From Streptomyces atratus (GTDB taxonomy: Bacteria > Actinomycetota > Actinomycetes > Streptomycetales > Streptomycetaceae), in contig NZ_FPJO01000009.1 of NCBI RefSeq assembly GCF_900119365.1, forward strand, positions 225,183-289,182: DNA of 64,000 nucleotides, given 5' to 3'. The first letter of the stretch is position 1. Each line of letters opens with the position of its first letter. Shown one piece after another: positions 1 through 11,515 of the stretch. The notes beneath the pieces were generated by a model that saw only the letters and a program-made list of their open reading frames with translations, did no database searches and had not been told where the DNA came from. The translations under genes were made by a program, and so were the position numbers.

Positions 1-30
1 CGCCTGACGCCGGAGCCGTGGCCCGGTCGG

Positions 31-61
31 CGGCGCCCCCTGCTTGTCCGAGGGGGCGCCG
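31..61 (-). terminator. Rho-independent-type hairpin
   Basis: A perfect 11-bp inverted repeat (CGGCGCCCCCT / AGGGGGCGCCG) with a 9-nt loop lies just past the stop of the SnoaL-like gene on the minus strand. There is no U-tract, which is usual for Streptomyces terminators. It may also serve a gene left of the window. Confidence 0.7.
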
Positions 62-75
62 TCGACCGTCGGCCA

Positions 76-507
76 TCAGCTGTCCGCCTCCTCGGTCTCC
101 GGTGCGGCCGCGGGCGAGAAGTGCAGGATGATCTTGCGTCGGCTGATGCGCCATCCCCGCTCGCCGCGCACGATCACATCCTCGTAGGTCACGCTTCCGC
201 ACTCGCCGTCCGGGCCGGCGCCGATCCCCTTGGACCGCCCGTGCACCCGGCCTTCCCCGGCCTCGGTGAGGACGATGTTGGTGACATGGTGGCCGACGGG
301 CGCACCCGGCTTGCCCGCCCGCGCCCGTGCCATGTCCCGGAAGGCGGCCAGCCCGTGCAGCTCTCCGTGCCCGAGGTTCGAGGTTTCGTAGACGATGTCT
401 TCGGTGAACAGCTCGTCCAGCCGGTCCATTTCGTCGTTGTCGACCAAGTGCCCGTGCAGGGCGAGCAGTTCGGAGATGTCCAGACGGTCCTCGACACTGA
501 GCGTCAT
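76..507 (-). CDS. SnoaL-like / NTF2-fold protein
   Basis: This 143-residue protein has the size and pattern of the SnoaL-like (NTF2 fold) family. An N-terminal helix (VEDRLDISELLALHGHLVDN) is followed by the DRLDELFTEDIVYE segment and a mixed beta C-terminal half containing GHHVTNIVL and the RISRRKI strand. The family holds small cyclases, isomerases and binding proteins, and no substrate can be inferred. The start at 507 is chosen because GAAAGGA sits at SD distance and homology begins there. The open frame extends further upstream without a ribosome site. A hairpin terminator follows the stop. Confidence 0.8.
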   Translation of the reverse strand: MTLSVEDRLDISELLALHGHLVDNDEMDRLDELFTEDIVYETSNLGHGELHGLAAFRDMARARAGKPGAPVGHHVTNIVLTEAGEGRVHGRSKGIGAGPDGECGSVTYEDVIVRGERGWRISRRKIILHFSPAAAPETEEADS

Positions 508-866
508 CGCCGGTCCTTTCGTGAGATCTCGCGATGGTGCGGCAGTTATACGGGGAGAGCTCCCCGTACGACCCGGCACAGCACCGGTCACACACCGTCG
601 AGGCCCGGGGAGTTCATCCCGCTGGAGCAACCGCGCGACGGTCGTAGCGAAGCAGCACGACCCCGTTGTCGGTCTAGGCCGAGCCGCATGAAGGTCGCGG
701 CGAGATCGGCGCCCCCGAGACACAGGTCCCCGCCGGGCTGCGCCTTCAGCGCCCACAGCACGGCACAGCGCGACGCGACGCGACGCGGCAGGACCGGCAT
801 ACGGTGATTCCATCGAGCGGCATCGCTGCGGCCGGTGCGTCCCCACGGCCCGGAAAGAGGTTCAGC

Positions 867-1913
867 ATGAGAGTCGGTACGGCCCGTTCGGCCGCGGTCC
901 AGTGGGTCACCGAGCATGCCCGGCCCGATCCCGGTTTCCGCGGTGCCTATTTCAGCGGCTCCACGGTGGGCCTGCCGGACGACGCCGAGCTGTCCCCGTT
1001 CTCGGACGTGGACGTGGTGGTCGTCACCGCCGCACCGGGCCCGCCGGCCGGGCCCGGCAAGTTCCGCTTCCGGGGTGCGCTGCTGGAGGTCAGCCATCTG
1101 TCGTGGGACGAACTCGCCTCGGCGGACGGGGTGCTCTCCTCGTACCATCTGGCGGGGAGCTTCCGCCGCGACACGGTCATCGACGACCCGACGGGCAGGC
1201 TGCGCGAACTGCGGGCGGATGTGTCGCGCCGGTTCGCCGAGCGGTGCTGGGTGCGCCGCAGATGCCTGGACGCCGAGCGCCGGATCGAGACCCGCCTCGC
1301 CGCCTTCGACGCCTCGGCGCCGTTCCACGAACAGGTGGTGTCCTGGCTGTTCCCGACCGGGGTGACCACCCACGTCCTGCTGGTCGCCGCCCTGCGCAAC
1401 CCCACGGTCCGGCTCCGGTATCCGGCGGCGCGCGAAGTCCTCGACGCGTACGGGCAGGCGCAGCTGTACCCGGAGCTGCTGGAACTGCTCGGGTGCGCAC
1501 GGCTGTCCGCACCCAGGGCGGGGCACCACCTGGACGAGCTGGCCCGCACCTTCGACGCCGCCGCCGAGGTCTCCCGTACACCGTTCTTCTTCAGCGGCGA
1601 CATCACCGCCGGGGCACGGCCGGTCGCCATCGACGGCAGCCGGCACCTCATCGAGCGGGGCGACCACCGCGAAGCGGTGTTCTGGATCATCGCGACCTTC
1701 GCGCGATGCCACACCGTGCTGGCCGCGGACGCCCCCGAACTGCACCGCGCACGGCTCCCGGCCTTCCGGGAGGCCGTCGCCGATCTCGGCATCACGTCCA
1801 CCGAGGACCTTCTGCGCCGGGGCGAGGAGGTCATCGCCTTCCTCCCCGAACTCCGGCGGACCGCCGGACGGATCCTGGCGGCCAACACCGGCATCACCGG
1901 CACCACCGGATGA
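867..1913 (+). CDS. nucleotidyltransferase-fold protein, substrate unknown
   Basis: This 348-residue protein carries near its N-terminus the Pol-beta-like nucleotidyltransferase signature FSGSTVGL followed by FSDVDVVVV, that is G-S-x(n)-S-D-x-D, with the metal-binding aspartates present. The remainder is helical and not assignable by eye. Members of this fold transfer nucleotides to antibiotics, proteins or RNA, or are inactive sensors; the true substrate is unknown. The ATG at 867 is preceded by GGAAAGAGG at good spacing. It stands alone between a minus-strand SnoaL gene and the MFS leader region. Confidence 0.75.
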   Translation: MRVGTARSAAVQWVTEHARPDPGFRGAYFSGSTVGLPDDAELSPFSDVDVVVVTAAPGPPAGPGKFRFRGALLEVSHLSWDELASADGVLSSYHLAGSFRRDTVIDDPTGRLRELRADVSRRFAERCWVRRRCLDAERRIETRLAAFDASAPFHEQVVSWLFPTGVTTHVLLVAALRNPTVRLRYPAAREVLDAYGQAQLYPELLELLGCARLSAPRAGHHLDELARTFDAAAEVSRTPFFFSGDITAGARPVAIDGSRHLIERGDHREAVFWIIATFARCHTVLAADAPELHRARLPAFREAVADLGITSTEDLLRRGEEVIAFLPELRRTAGRILAANTGITGTTG

Positions 1914-2010
1914 CGCGGGCGGCGGACACCGGCGATGTCACACCCCACACCGTTTCCCTCCCGGCCGCCGCGATGCCGAACTCCCCCTCCACCCACGCCA
2001 GTCGCCCTGA

Positions 2011-2083
2011 TACCTTGACCGGCATGTTCCTCTCCCTTGCGTAGGACCCCGCACTGACCGCACCCCGCTTCCGCCGGGTGCGG
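2011..2083 (+). promoter_or_regulatory. probable leader-peptide attenuator of the MFS gene
   Basis: A -10-like TACCTT (2011-2016) lies 7 nt before an ATG, the spacing expected for a leaderless transcript. The ATG opens a 6-codon ORF (Met-Phe-Leu-Ser-Leu-Ala, 2024-2044). Immediately after comes an 8-bp hairpin (2058-2065 with 2076-2083), and the MFS gene starts at 2148. A short ORF, a hairpin and a delayed coding start match ribosome-mediated attenuation seen upstream of some drug-resistance genes. The function is inference, and no good -35 was found. Confidence 0.4.
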
Positions 2084-2147
2084 CACTTCGGTGTCCCCGC
2101 ATGCCCGCAGCGCCCTCTGCCGCGCTGCCCTCACGAGGAACGTATCG

Positions 2148-3428
2148 ATGCTTTCGCCATCACCCGTGCCTTCGCGCACGCCTTCGTACGCCACCGTCCT
2201 GCGTACCCGTCACGCCGCCCGCACCTTCGGCGCCGCCCTGCTGGGGCGGCTCTCGTACGGGATGGTCTCGCTCTCGCTGATGCTGGCGGTGAACGCGAGC
2301 ACCGGCTCGTACTCCGTCGCCGGTGCCGTCATGGCGCTCTTCGGGGCGACCAGTGTCTTCCTCTCCCCCGCCCGTGCCGCAATGATCGACCGGTACGGGC
2401 CGCGCCGGGTCCTGCCGCCGATGGCCGGGGCCTACGCGGTACTGCTCGCCGCCCTCGCGCACGCCACCTGGCGGCCGGGGGCCTCGGCTTTCCTGCTGGG
2501 GGCGTTGGTCGCCGCGGCGGGGGCCTGTTCACCACCGCTGGGGCCGGTGATGCGGACCCTGTGGAGCGGTCTCGTCGCCGACCGGGAACTGCTGCGGCGC
2601 GCCTACAGCCTGGACGGTGTCGCCGAGGAACTCCTCTTCGTCAGCGGTCCGTTGCTGGTGGGGGTGGTGGTGAAGTTCGCCTCGCCCGCGGCCGGGATCG
2701 CGGTCAGCGCCGCGCTGATCCTCGCGGGCACATTGGCGCTGGTGTCGTCACCGGCGGTACGCGGTGCGGGCGTGGCGCCGTCGGAAGACAAGGCCACCGG
2801 ACCGGATGACCCGCCGGTCGGGCGGCGGCTGCTCCGCGTCATCGGGCTGCGGCACGCGGTGCTGGTGACGGCGGCCGTGGGGTTGTGCCTGGGGGGCCTG
2901 GACCTGCTGGTGGTGGCATTCACCGAGCAGCGCCACCAGGGCGCGGGGGCTGTGTCGTGGGTGCTCGCCGCGCTCTCGGCCGGAAGCGCGGTCGGGGGGC
3001 TCGCCTACGGCGCCGTCTCCTGGCGGGCGTCGAACCGGGCGCGGCTCCCGCTGCTGGCCGCCGGACTGGGCGCCGCCGTGGTCGGGGCCGGGCTGTCGCC
3101 CAGTGTGTACGTGCTGGCCGCGCTCGCCGCGGTGGCCGGGCTGTTCGTCGCGCCGGCGCTGACCACCGCGTACCTCATCGCGGACGAGTCCGTGGGCGCG
3201 GGCAGCCGCACACAGGCGGGTGCCTGGGTGAACACCGCGGTCAACGCCGGGGCGTCGGTGGGCGCCGCGGCGGTGGGTCTGCTGGTGGACCGGCTCCCGC
3301 CGGCCGTCTGCTTCGCGGTCGCGGCGGTGCCCGCGCTGTTGTGTGCGGCCGTGGTGGCTCGCGGCGCGGTGGTGCGCGGTCCGGTGGATCGCGGCGAAAC
3401 AGCTCGCGGCGCGGTCAGCCGTTCGTGA
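2148..3428 (+). CDS. MFS transporter (probable exporter)
   Basis: This 426-residue, very hydrophobic protein has about twelve membrane segments, an Arg-rich cytoplasmic loop after helix 2 (ARAAMIDRYGPRRVLPPM, resembling the MFS motif A region) and a central charged loop around residues 215-235. The length and layout fit a 12-TM major facilitator of the drug/metabolite exporter type; the substrate is unknown. The ATG at 2148 is chosen over upstream in-frame codons because GAGGAA precedes it by 7 nt. The unusual 5' region suggests post-transcriptional control. The 3' end overlaps the convergent S8 remnant by 14 nt. Confidence 0.85.
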   Translation: MLSPSPVPSRTPSYATVLRTRHAARTFGAALLGRLSYGMVSLSLMLAVNASTGSYSVAGAVMALFGATSVFLSPARAAMIDRYGPRRVLPPMAGAYAVLLAALAHATWRPGASAFLLGALVAAAGACSPPLGPVMRTLWSGLVADRELLRRAYSLDGVAEELLFVSGPLLVGVVVKFASPAAGIAVSAALILAGTLALVSSPAVRGAGVAPSEDKATGPDDPPVGRRLLRVIGLRHAVLVTAAVGLCLGGLDLLVVAFTEQRHQGAGAVSWVLAALSAGSAVGGLAYGAVSWRASNRARLPLLAAGLGAAVVGAGLSPSVYVLAALAAVAGLFVAPALTTAYLIADESVGAGSRTQAGAWVNTAVNAGASVGAAAVGLLVDRLPPAVCFAVAAVPALLCAAVVARGAVVRGPVDRGETARGAVSRS

Positions 3429-3881
3429 CCGGGAGGCCTGGCGTTCCGGGGCCGCCCGGTGCGCGCCGGTCCTCCCGGACGGCGGCCAGGTCCGCCTCGA
3501 TCGCCGGTGCCAACGTGTCCAGCAGCCGTACCTGCGCCCCCGGCCCCGCCAGTGCCATGCGGTACGGGTGGGGCCGGCCGCCGGGATCGGCGCCGAGCGC
3601 CGTGACGGTCGCGCCGTCGGGGCGGTCCACGGTGACGGTGTCCTGCTTGCCGGCACCGTCGGTGTAGTGCACGACATCGCCCGTGAGCAGGCTGATGTCG
3701 TACTCCTCGACGGGTGCGGCGGCCTGGTGGGCCCGGGCCGGGCCGGGGCGGCGGAGGCGGAGCCCGCCGCGGGAAGCAGTGCGCCGCTCACCAGGGCGAC
3801 CGAGGTCGCTATGAGCAGAGCCCTGCGTCCCGCGCGAGCGGGTCTCGCCCGGCCGGAGGCGGAGGAGGCAGTGAATGTCAT
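3415..3881 (-). pseudogene. S8 (subtilisin-family) peptidase remnant, frameshifted
   Basis: From the ATG at 3881 the frame gives a good secretion signal (Arg-rich n-region, hydrophobic ALLIATSVALVSGALLPAA core, then SASAAPA). The homologous continuation, YDISLLTGDVVHYTD and a propeptide-like stretch ending at 3415, is in another frame, so a frameshift lies near 3720-3760. The LLTGDVV segment matches the propeptide start of the large Streptomyces S8 peptidases; the intact S8 protease at 33.8-37.5 kb has VTLVTGDKV at the same place. The entire catalytic domain is missing. I read it as a dead N-terminal fragment. Confidence 0.7.
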
Positions 3882-3986
3882 GCAGCTGATCTACCGGCAA
3901 GACCGTGGCTACGGCCGAGTTCGCACCTGGCGTGAAGCCGCCGTGGCGGCATTCCGCCCTCAGCGGTCACGGCACGGGGGGCCGGC

Positions 3987-5138
3987 TCAGGCCACGGATG
4001 TGATCACTGCTGTCGGCGGCTCGCCCGCCTCGTGATGGATCGGGGTGTGCGCGCCCTTGAGCGGTACGCCGCTGCCGCCGCGCCGGTCCGCGACGATTTC
4101 GGCGGCGATCGACAGCGCGGTCTCCTCGGGGGTACGTGCTCCGAGATCGAGGCCGATCGGAGAGTGCAGCCTGGCCAGTTCCAGCTCCGTGACGCCGGCC
4201 TCGCGCAGCCGGTCGTTGCGCTCCAGATGGGTGCGGCGCGATCCCATCGCCCCGACGTACGCGACCGGCATCCTCAACGCCACCTCCAGCAGCGGGACAT
4301 CGAACTTGGCGTCGTGGGTGAGGACGCACAGGACGGTGCGCGCGTCGACCTCGGTCGCCGCGAGGTAGCGGGGCGGCCAGTCGACGACCAGCTCGTCGGC
4401 CTCGGGGAAGCGGGCCTTCGTGGTGAAGACCGGGCGGGCGTCGCACAAGGTCACGCGGTACCCGAGGAACTTGCCCGCGCGGACCAGTGCCGAGGCGAAG
4501 TCGATGGCCCCGAAGACGATCATCCGGGGCGGTGGGACGCTCGATTCGACGAGCAGGGTGAGGGGTTGTCCGCAGCGCGATCCCTCGGCGCCGATGACGA
4601 CAGGGCCGGTGCGGCCCGCGTCCAGCATGGCGCGGGCATCGGCGGCCGCGGTGCGGTCCAGCTCCGGGTGTCCGCCGAGCCCGCCCTCGTACGAGCCGTC
4701 GGGGTGGACGAGCAGGGGGCGCCCGAGGAGTTCCGCCGGCCCGTCGGTGATCCTGGCGAGGGCTGCCGCCGCCCCCCGTGCGGCGGCGGCGAACGCGGCG
4801 GCGAACACCGCCCGTGCGGGGTCGTCCGCACGGACCGGTGTCACCAGGATGTCGATGACGCCGCCGCAGGTCAGCCCGACCGCGAAGGCGTCCTCGTCGC
4901 TGTAGCCGAACCGTTCGCGCACCGCGGTGCCGTCGTCCAGTGCCTGCCCGCACAGTTCGTACACCGCGCCCTCCACACACCCGCCGGAGACCGACCCGAT
5001 CGCCGTGCCGTCGCGGTCGACGGCGAGCGCGGCTCCGGGCTGCCGGGGCGCGCTGCCGCCGACGGCCACGACGGTGGCCACGGCGAAGTCGCGTCCCTGC
5101 TCGACCCACCGGTTGAGCTCCTCGGCGATGTCCAGCAT
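3987..5138 (-). CDS. xdhC: XdhC/CoxI-family molybdoenzyme maturation factor
   Basis: This 383-residue protein has the XdhC/CoxI N-terminal domain with VATVVAVGGSAPRQPGA and the GSVSGGCVEGAV Cys motif. A linker and a C-terminal Rossmann-like XdhC_C domain (MIVFGAIDFASALVRAGKFLGYRVTLCD, interrupted here) end with AYVGAMGSRR. The family delivers sulfurated molybdenum cofactor to xanthine dehydrogenase. The start at 5138 has GGAGA 6 nt upstream. It lies downstream of the xanthine dehydrogenase subunit genes on the same strand, separated by a truncated permease. Confidence 0.9.
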   Translation of the reverse strand: MLDIAEELNRWVEQGRDFAVATVVAVGGSAPRQPGAALAVDRDGTAIGSVSGGCVEGAVYELCGQALDDGTAVRERFGYSDEDAFAVGLTCGGVIDILVTPVRADDPARAVFAAAFAAAARGAAAALARITDGPAELLGRPLLVHPDGSYEGGLGGHPELDRTAAADARAMLDAGRTGPVVIGAEGSRCGQPLTLLVESSVPPPRMIVFGAIDFASALVRAGKFLGYRVTLCDARPVFTTKARFPEADELVVDWPPRYLAATEVDARTVLCVLTHDAKFDVPLLEVALRMPVAYVGAMGSRRTHLERNDRLREAGVTELELARLHSPIGLDLGARTPEETALSIAAEIVADRRGGSGVPLKGAHTPIHHEAGEPPTAVITSVA

Positions 5139-5190
5139 GGCGTTTCTCCTTCTACGGGTGTGCGGAGGGGCGGCGGCATCGGCTCCGGTC

Positions 5191-5356
5191 CTACTCGGCG
5201 CCGATCCAGCTCTCGATCGGGCTGAGCGCGAAGTACACGACGAACACGCCGGTCAGCGCCCACATGAAGACGCCCACTTCACGGAACCTGCCCTGCGCCG
5301 CCTTGATCGCGGCGAAGGAGATCGCTCCGGCGCCGACCCCGGCGGTGACGCGTGAC
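5191..5356 (-). pseudogene. NCS2-type purine permease, C-terminal remnant
   Basis: The reverse strand encodes VTAGVGAGAISFAAIKAAQG, then RFREVGVFMWALTGVFVVYF and ALSPIESWIGAE before a stop. This is the last two helices of the NCS2 guanine/hypoxanthine/xanthine permease family (compare GVGAG...GR.REV...W...FV.YF...P...W.G). The frame runs upstream only to a stop near 5372 and recognisable similarity ends near 5350. At least 85% of the gene is absent, with a GC repeat and the xdh terminator occupying its place. A purine permease fits this cluster, so the loss looks like an internal deletion. Confidence 0.7.
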
Positions 5357-5422
5357 GTGGTACATGTGCGGCGTCACCCGCACTGCTGTCGTTGCGGTAC
5401 TGCGTAACTGCGGTACTGCGGT

Positions 5423-5483
5423 TCTCCGGGCGGTGCGGGCGGCGGAAGCGCGACGTTCCTGGGAGGCACGCACCGCCCGGAGA
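5423..5483 (-). terminator. hairpin after the xanthine dehydrogenase operon
   Basis: Perfect 15-bp arms (5423-5437 and 5469-5483) flank a 31-nt loop, 20 nt after the stop of the large subunit. The repeat TGCGGTACTGCG occurs twice just beyond it (5393-5420). Confidence 0.6.
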
Positions 5484-5502
5484 GATCGGATGGAGCCGCG
5501 GC

Positions 5503-7887
<2,385 letters not shown>

Positions 7888-7889
7888 CG

Positions 7890-8483
7890 TCAGACCGTTT
7901 CTTCCGCGCGGGCGGCCGCGAGGCGGACCGCGTCGAGGATCTTCTCGTAGCCGGTGCAGCGGCAGAGGTTGCCGGAGAGCGCCTCGCGGATGTCCGCGTC
8001 GGACGGTTCCGGGTTGCGCTCCAGCAGTTCGTCGGCGGCGACCAGCAGGCCGGGGGTGCAGAAGCCGCACTGGACGGCTCCGGCGTCGATGAACGCCTGC
8101 TGGATCGGGGAGAGTTCACCGGTTTCCCGGCTCTCCTCGCCGCTCGGCCCGGCCTCCCACCGCCGGGCCTTGTCGAGCGCCGTGCCGCACGCGCCGGAGG
8201 CGCAGCCGCTGCCCGGGTGCTGCTCGGCGCGGTGGGTGGCGAAGTCCGCGAGGCCCTCCACCGTGACGACCTCGCGCCCCTCCACCTGGCCGGCCGCGAC
8301 GAGGCAGGAGCAGACCGGCACACCGTCCAGGCGGACCGTGCAGGAGCCGCACTCGCCCTGCTCGCAGGCGTTCTTCGAGCCGGGCAGGCCCATCCGCTCG
8401 CGCAGCACGTAGAGGAGGGACTCGCCCTCCCAGACGTCGTCCGCCTCGTGCCTGCGTCCGTTGACCGTGAAATTGACGCGCAT
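7890..8483 (-). CDS. xanthine dehydrogenase, 2Fe-2S subunit
   Basis: This 197-residue protein has a plant-ferredoxin-type cluster domain (CEQGECGSCTV, then C in VPVCSC) and the second, helical cluster domain (VQCGFCTPG, NLCRCTGYEKI). It passes electrons from the molybdenum site to FAD. A hydrophilic insert of about 35 residues (roughly residues 88-123, containing CASGACG) separates the two domains and is longer than in minimal members. ATG at 8483 follows the FAD-subunit stop by 2 nt. Confidence 0.92.
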   Translation of the reverse strand: MRVNFTVNGRRHEADDVWEGESLLYVLRERMGLPGSKNACEQGECGSCTVRLDGVPVCSCLVAAGQVEGREVVTVEGLADFATHRAEQHPGSGCASGACGTALDKARRWEAGPSGEESRETGELSPIQQAFIDAGAVQCGFCTPGLLVAADELLERNPEPSDADIREALSGNLCRCTGYEKILDAVRLAAARAEETV

Positions 8484-8485
8484 GA

Positions 8486-9376
8486 TCAGGCAGCTCCTTC
8501 GGTGCTGCGGCCGTTGCCGCGGTACGACTCCCAGGTCCAGCCGAGGGTGCGGCGGGCCATGATCCCGACCGCGTGCCGGCGATAGCTCGCGGTGCCGCGC
8601 ACGTCGTCGATCGGGTTGCAGGCACCGGCGGCGAGCGCGGCGAACTGCTTGGCGATGGACGGGGTGATGATCGTGCGGCTGTCCCAGAAGCCGCCCTCCT
8701 CGAGCGCGGCGTTCAGGAATTCCTCGGCCTCCTTCGCCCGTACGGGCGTGGGGGCGGCCGAGCCGATGCCGGTGCGCACCGTGCGGGTCTCGGGGTGCAG
8801 GGCCAGGCCGAAGGCGCAGACCGCGATGACCATCGCGTTGCGGGTGCCGACCTTGGAGTACTGCTGGGGCCCGTCGGCCTTCCTGATGTGCACGGCCCGG
8901 ATCAGCTCGTCCGGTTCGAGGGCGTTGCGCTTGACGCCGGTGTAGAAGGCGTCGATCGGGATCATCCTGGTTCCGCGTACGGATTCGGCCTCGACCTCGG
9001 CGCCCGCGGCGAGCAGGGCCGGGTGGGCGTCGCCGGCGGGCGAGGCGGTGCCCAGGTTGCCGCCGACGCCGCCGCGGTTGCGGATCTGGGGCGAGGCGAC
9101 GGTGTGCGAGGCGAGCGCCAGTCCGGGCAGCTCGGCCCGCAGGTGCTCCATGATGTGGCTGTACGGGACGGAGGCGCCGAGCCGTACGTTCTCCTGGCCC
9201 ACCTCCCACTCGGTCAGCTCTCCGATGCGGTTCAGGTCCAGGAGGTACTCGGGCCGCCGGTGGTCGAAGTTGATCTCGACCATCACATCGGTGCCACCCG
9301 CGATGGGCACAGCCGTCGGGTGCTCGGCCTTGGCGGCGAGCGCCTCCTCCCAGCTGGCGGGGCGAAGGAAGTCCAT
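8486..9376 (-). CDS. xanthine dehydrogenase, FAD subunit
   Basis: This 296-residue protein belongs to the FAD-binding family of molybdopterin dehydrogenases. PIAGGTDVMVEI and RNRGGVGGNLGTASPAGD are the two FAD-pyrophosphate motifs, and the C-terminal CO-dehydrogenase flavoprotein domain contains IGSAAPTPVRA. It is the first gene of the three-gene operon and transfers electrons to NAD+. The start at 9376 (MDFLRPASW) is preferred over an ATG 21 nt upstream because a purine-rich GAAGAAGAGAG precedes it. Confidence 0.92.
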   Translation of the reverse strand: MDFLRPASWEEALAAKAEHPTAVPIAGGTDVMVEINFDHRRPEYLLDLNRIGELTEWEVGQENVRLGASVPYSHIMEHLRAELPGLALASHTVASPQIRNRGGVGGNLGTASPAGDAHPALLAAGAEVEAESVRGTRMIPIDAFYTGVKRNALEPDELIRAVHIRKADGPQQYSKVGTRNAMVIAVCAFGLALHPETRTVRTGIGSAAPTPVRAKEAEEFLNAALEEGGFWDSRTIITPSIAKQFAALAAGACNPIDDVRGTASYRRHAVGIMARRTLGWTWESYRGNGRSTEGAA

Positions 9377-9525
9377 GAGTGGCTCTCTTCTTCTCATTCG
9401 GGTCGTTCACTGGGGGGCGGTGTGCGGCCGGCCCTCGACTGGTCGTTCATGTGTTGTTGACGCGGTGTGGGGCCAAGTACACAAGCCGTGCTCCACCCGG
9501 TGCAGTCACCGAAACCATGAAGGAG

Positions 9526-9565
9526 TTGGCTGGTCGATCTCCTCGTCTTGTAGATTCGAACGAAT
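9526..9565 (+). promoter_or_regulatory. predicted pucR promoter and operator-like palindrome
   Basis: TTGGCT (9526) and TAGATT (9551) are spaced 19 nt apart, and the -10 overlaps the palindrome ATTCG-AA-CGAAT (9554-9565). It is the most promoter-like sequence in the 260-nt gap between the divergent xdh operon and pucR. The palindrome could be the autoregulatory PucR site; this is inference only. Confidence 0.4.
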
Positions 9566-9637
9566 GGCGGGGATCAGTGACCTCACCGCAATACCCAGTT
9601 TTCACCCGCACCAACGAAAGAGATCGGCGGCGACGAG

Positions 9638-11368
9638 ATGCGGCTGCGCGCACTGCTGGAGACCGACGCGCTGGGCCTGCGGCTGCTCGGCGGCGAGGAC
9701 GAGCTGGACCGCTCGGTCCGTGGCGTGATGACCACCGACCTGCGGGATCCCAGCCGCTACCTGTCGGGGGGCGAGCTGGTCCTGACGGGTCTGGCCTGGC
9801 GCCGGGACGCGGCGGACTCGGAGCCGTTCGTACGGATCCTGGCGGGTGCCGGCGTCGCCGGGCTCGCGGCGGGCGAGGCGGAGCTCGGGGACATCCCCGG
9901 CGATCTGGTGGAAGCCTGTGCGCACCACCGGCTGCCGCTCTTCGCCGTCCATGAGACCGTCGCGTTCGCAACGATCACCGAGCATGTGGTGCGCCAGGTG
10001 TCCGGTGAGCGGGCGGGCGATCTGGCCGCGGTCGTGGACCGGCACCGCAGGCTGATGACCTCGGGCCCGGCGGGCGGCGGTCCGGAAGTGGTCCTGGATC
10101 TGCTCGGATCCGACCTGGACCTGCACGCCTGGGTACTCTCCCCCACCGGCCGGCAGATCGCGGGCGCCGGTGAAACGTCACTGCCCGGACCGGTCGGCGC
10201 CGCGCTGGCCGGCCACCATCTGGCCGCCACCCGCACCGGCCACCGGGCCCCGCACCGGGCCACGGTCGAAGGAACCACGTATTCGCTCTTCCCGATCCGG
10301 AACACCGGCCGCGGCGCCCTCCCGGCCTCCCGCGATGTCCGCGAGTCGGTGCTCTCCGACTGGCTGCTCGCGGTCGAGGCGGACGCGAGCGACTGGCTGC
10401 CGGCCCGGCTGGACCTGCTCCAGGGCGTCACCCAGCTGATCGCCGTCGAACGGGACCGGCGCGACGCGGCCCGTACGGTACGCCGCAGGCTCGCCCAGGA
10501 AGTCCTGGAACTGCTCCAGACGGGTGCCCCGCCGGCCGAGATCGCCGCCAGGCTGCGGGTCGCGGCCCCGGTGCTGCTGCCGGGCCTCGGCACGGCGCCG
10601 CACTGGCAGGTCGTGGTGGCGCGGGTCGAGTGGGGCTGCGCGGAGGGCCAGTCCGCCGTCTCCGCCGTCCCGGGCGGCCCGGTCGCCCAGGCGCTGCTGG
10701 AGGAGATCCTGGTCGACCCCGCGGTCACCGGCCCCGACACGGCGGACCGGATCGCGGTCGCCCATACGGGCGAGGAGGCCGTGGCCCTCGTACCGCTGCC
10801 CGCCGTCACCGCGCCCGCGCCGGACCGGGGCGCCGGTGCGGACGACGCGCACACCGACGCGCACGACGGGCCCGCGCTCCATGCCGATGTGCTGCTCGCC
10901 GCCGTCCGCGAACCGCTCTCCGCGGGCCTCGCCGACGACGGCCGGCTGACACTCGGTGTCAGCGCGGCCGTCCATTCGCCCGAGGGACTGCGCGGCGCCC
11001 TGGAGGAGGCCCGGCATGCCCGCCGGGTGGCGGCGGCCCGCCCGGGCCGGGTCTGCGCGGCCGGGCACCACGAGCTGGCCTCGCACGTGCTGCTGCTGCC
11101 GTTCGTACCGGACGACGTGCGCCGCGCGTTCACCGCACGCCTGCTCGACCCGCTCTGCGACTACGACCGGCGCCACCGCGCGGAGCTGATCCCGACCCTG
11201 GAGGCGTTCCTGGAGTGCGACGGCTCCTGGACCCGCTGTGCGGCCCGGCTCCACCTGCACGTCAACACGCTGCGCTACCGGGTCGGGCGAATCGAGCAGT
11301 TGACGGGACGTGACCTTTCACGCCTGGAGGACAAGCTCGATTTCTTCCTCGCCCTGCGTATGAGCTGA
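9638..11368 (+). CDS. PucR-family transcriptional regulator
   Basis: This 576-residue protein has a PucR N-terminal domain (RALLETDALGLRLLGGEDEL, then MTTDLRDPSRYLSGGELVLT), a central GGDEF-like/linker region, and the C-terminal HTH_30 domain (LEAFLECDGSWTRCAARLHL, HVNTLRYRVGRIEQLTG). PucR proteins control purine degradation genes, and this one is divergent from the xanthine dehydrogenase operon. ATG at 9638 begins the conserved domain; only a weak purine-rich SD is seen. It probably senses a purine breakdown intermediate. Confidence 0.9.
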   Translation: MRLRALLETDALGLRLLGGEDELDRSVRGVMTTDLRDPSRYLSGGELVLTGLAWRRDAADSEPFVRILAGAGVAGLAAGEAELGDIPGDLVEACAHHRLPLFAVHETVAFATITEHVVRQVSGERAGDLAAVVDRHRRLMTSGPAGGGPEVVLDLLGSDLDLHAWVLSPTGRQIAGAGETSLPGPVGAALAGHHLAATRTGHRAPHRATVEGTTYSLFPIRNTGRGALPASRDVRESVLSDWLLAVEADASDWLPARLDLLQGVTQLIAVERDRRDAARTVRRRLAQEVLELLQTGAPPAEIAARLRVAAPVLLPGLGTAPHWQVVVARVEWGCAEGQSAVSAVPGGPVAQALLEEILVDPAVTGPDTADRIAVAHTGEEAVALVPLPAVTAPAPDRGAGADDAHTDAHDGPALHADVLLAAVREPLSAGLADDGRLTLGVSAAVHSPEGLRGALEEARHARRVAAARPGRVCAAGHHELASHVLLLPFVPDDVRRAFTARLLDPLCDYDRRHRAELIPTLEAFLECDGSWTRCAARLHLHVNTLRYRVGRIEQLTGRDLSRLEDKLDFFLALRMS

Positions 11369-11515
11369 TTTCCCGGCCCTGCCACGGCTGTTGGCGGCTC
11401 CGGCGGTTTGTGAAATCTTTCACCTGAGATGGAACGACCCCTTGGCCCGGCGTGCCGATCCGTGCTGAGATGCCGCCAGACCCAACAGCTCAATGGCGCG
11501 CTCGGGGAGGGCAAT

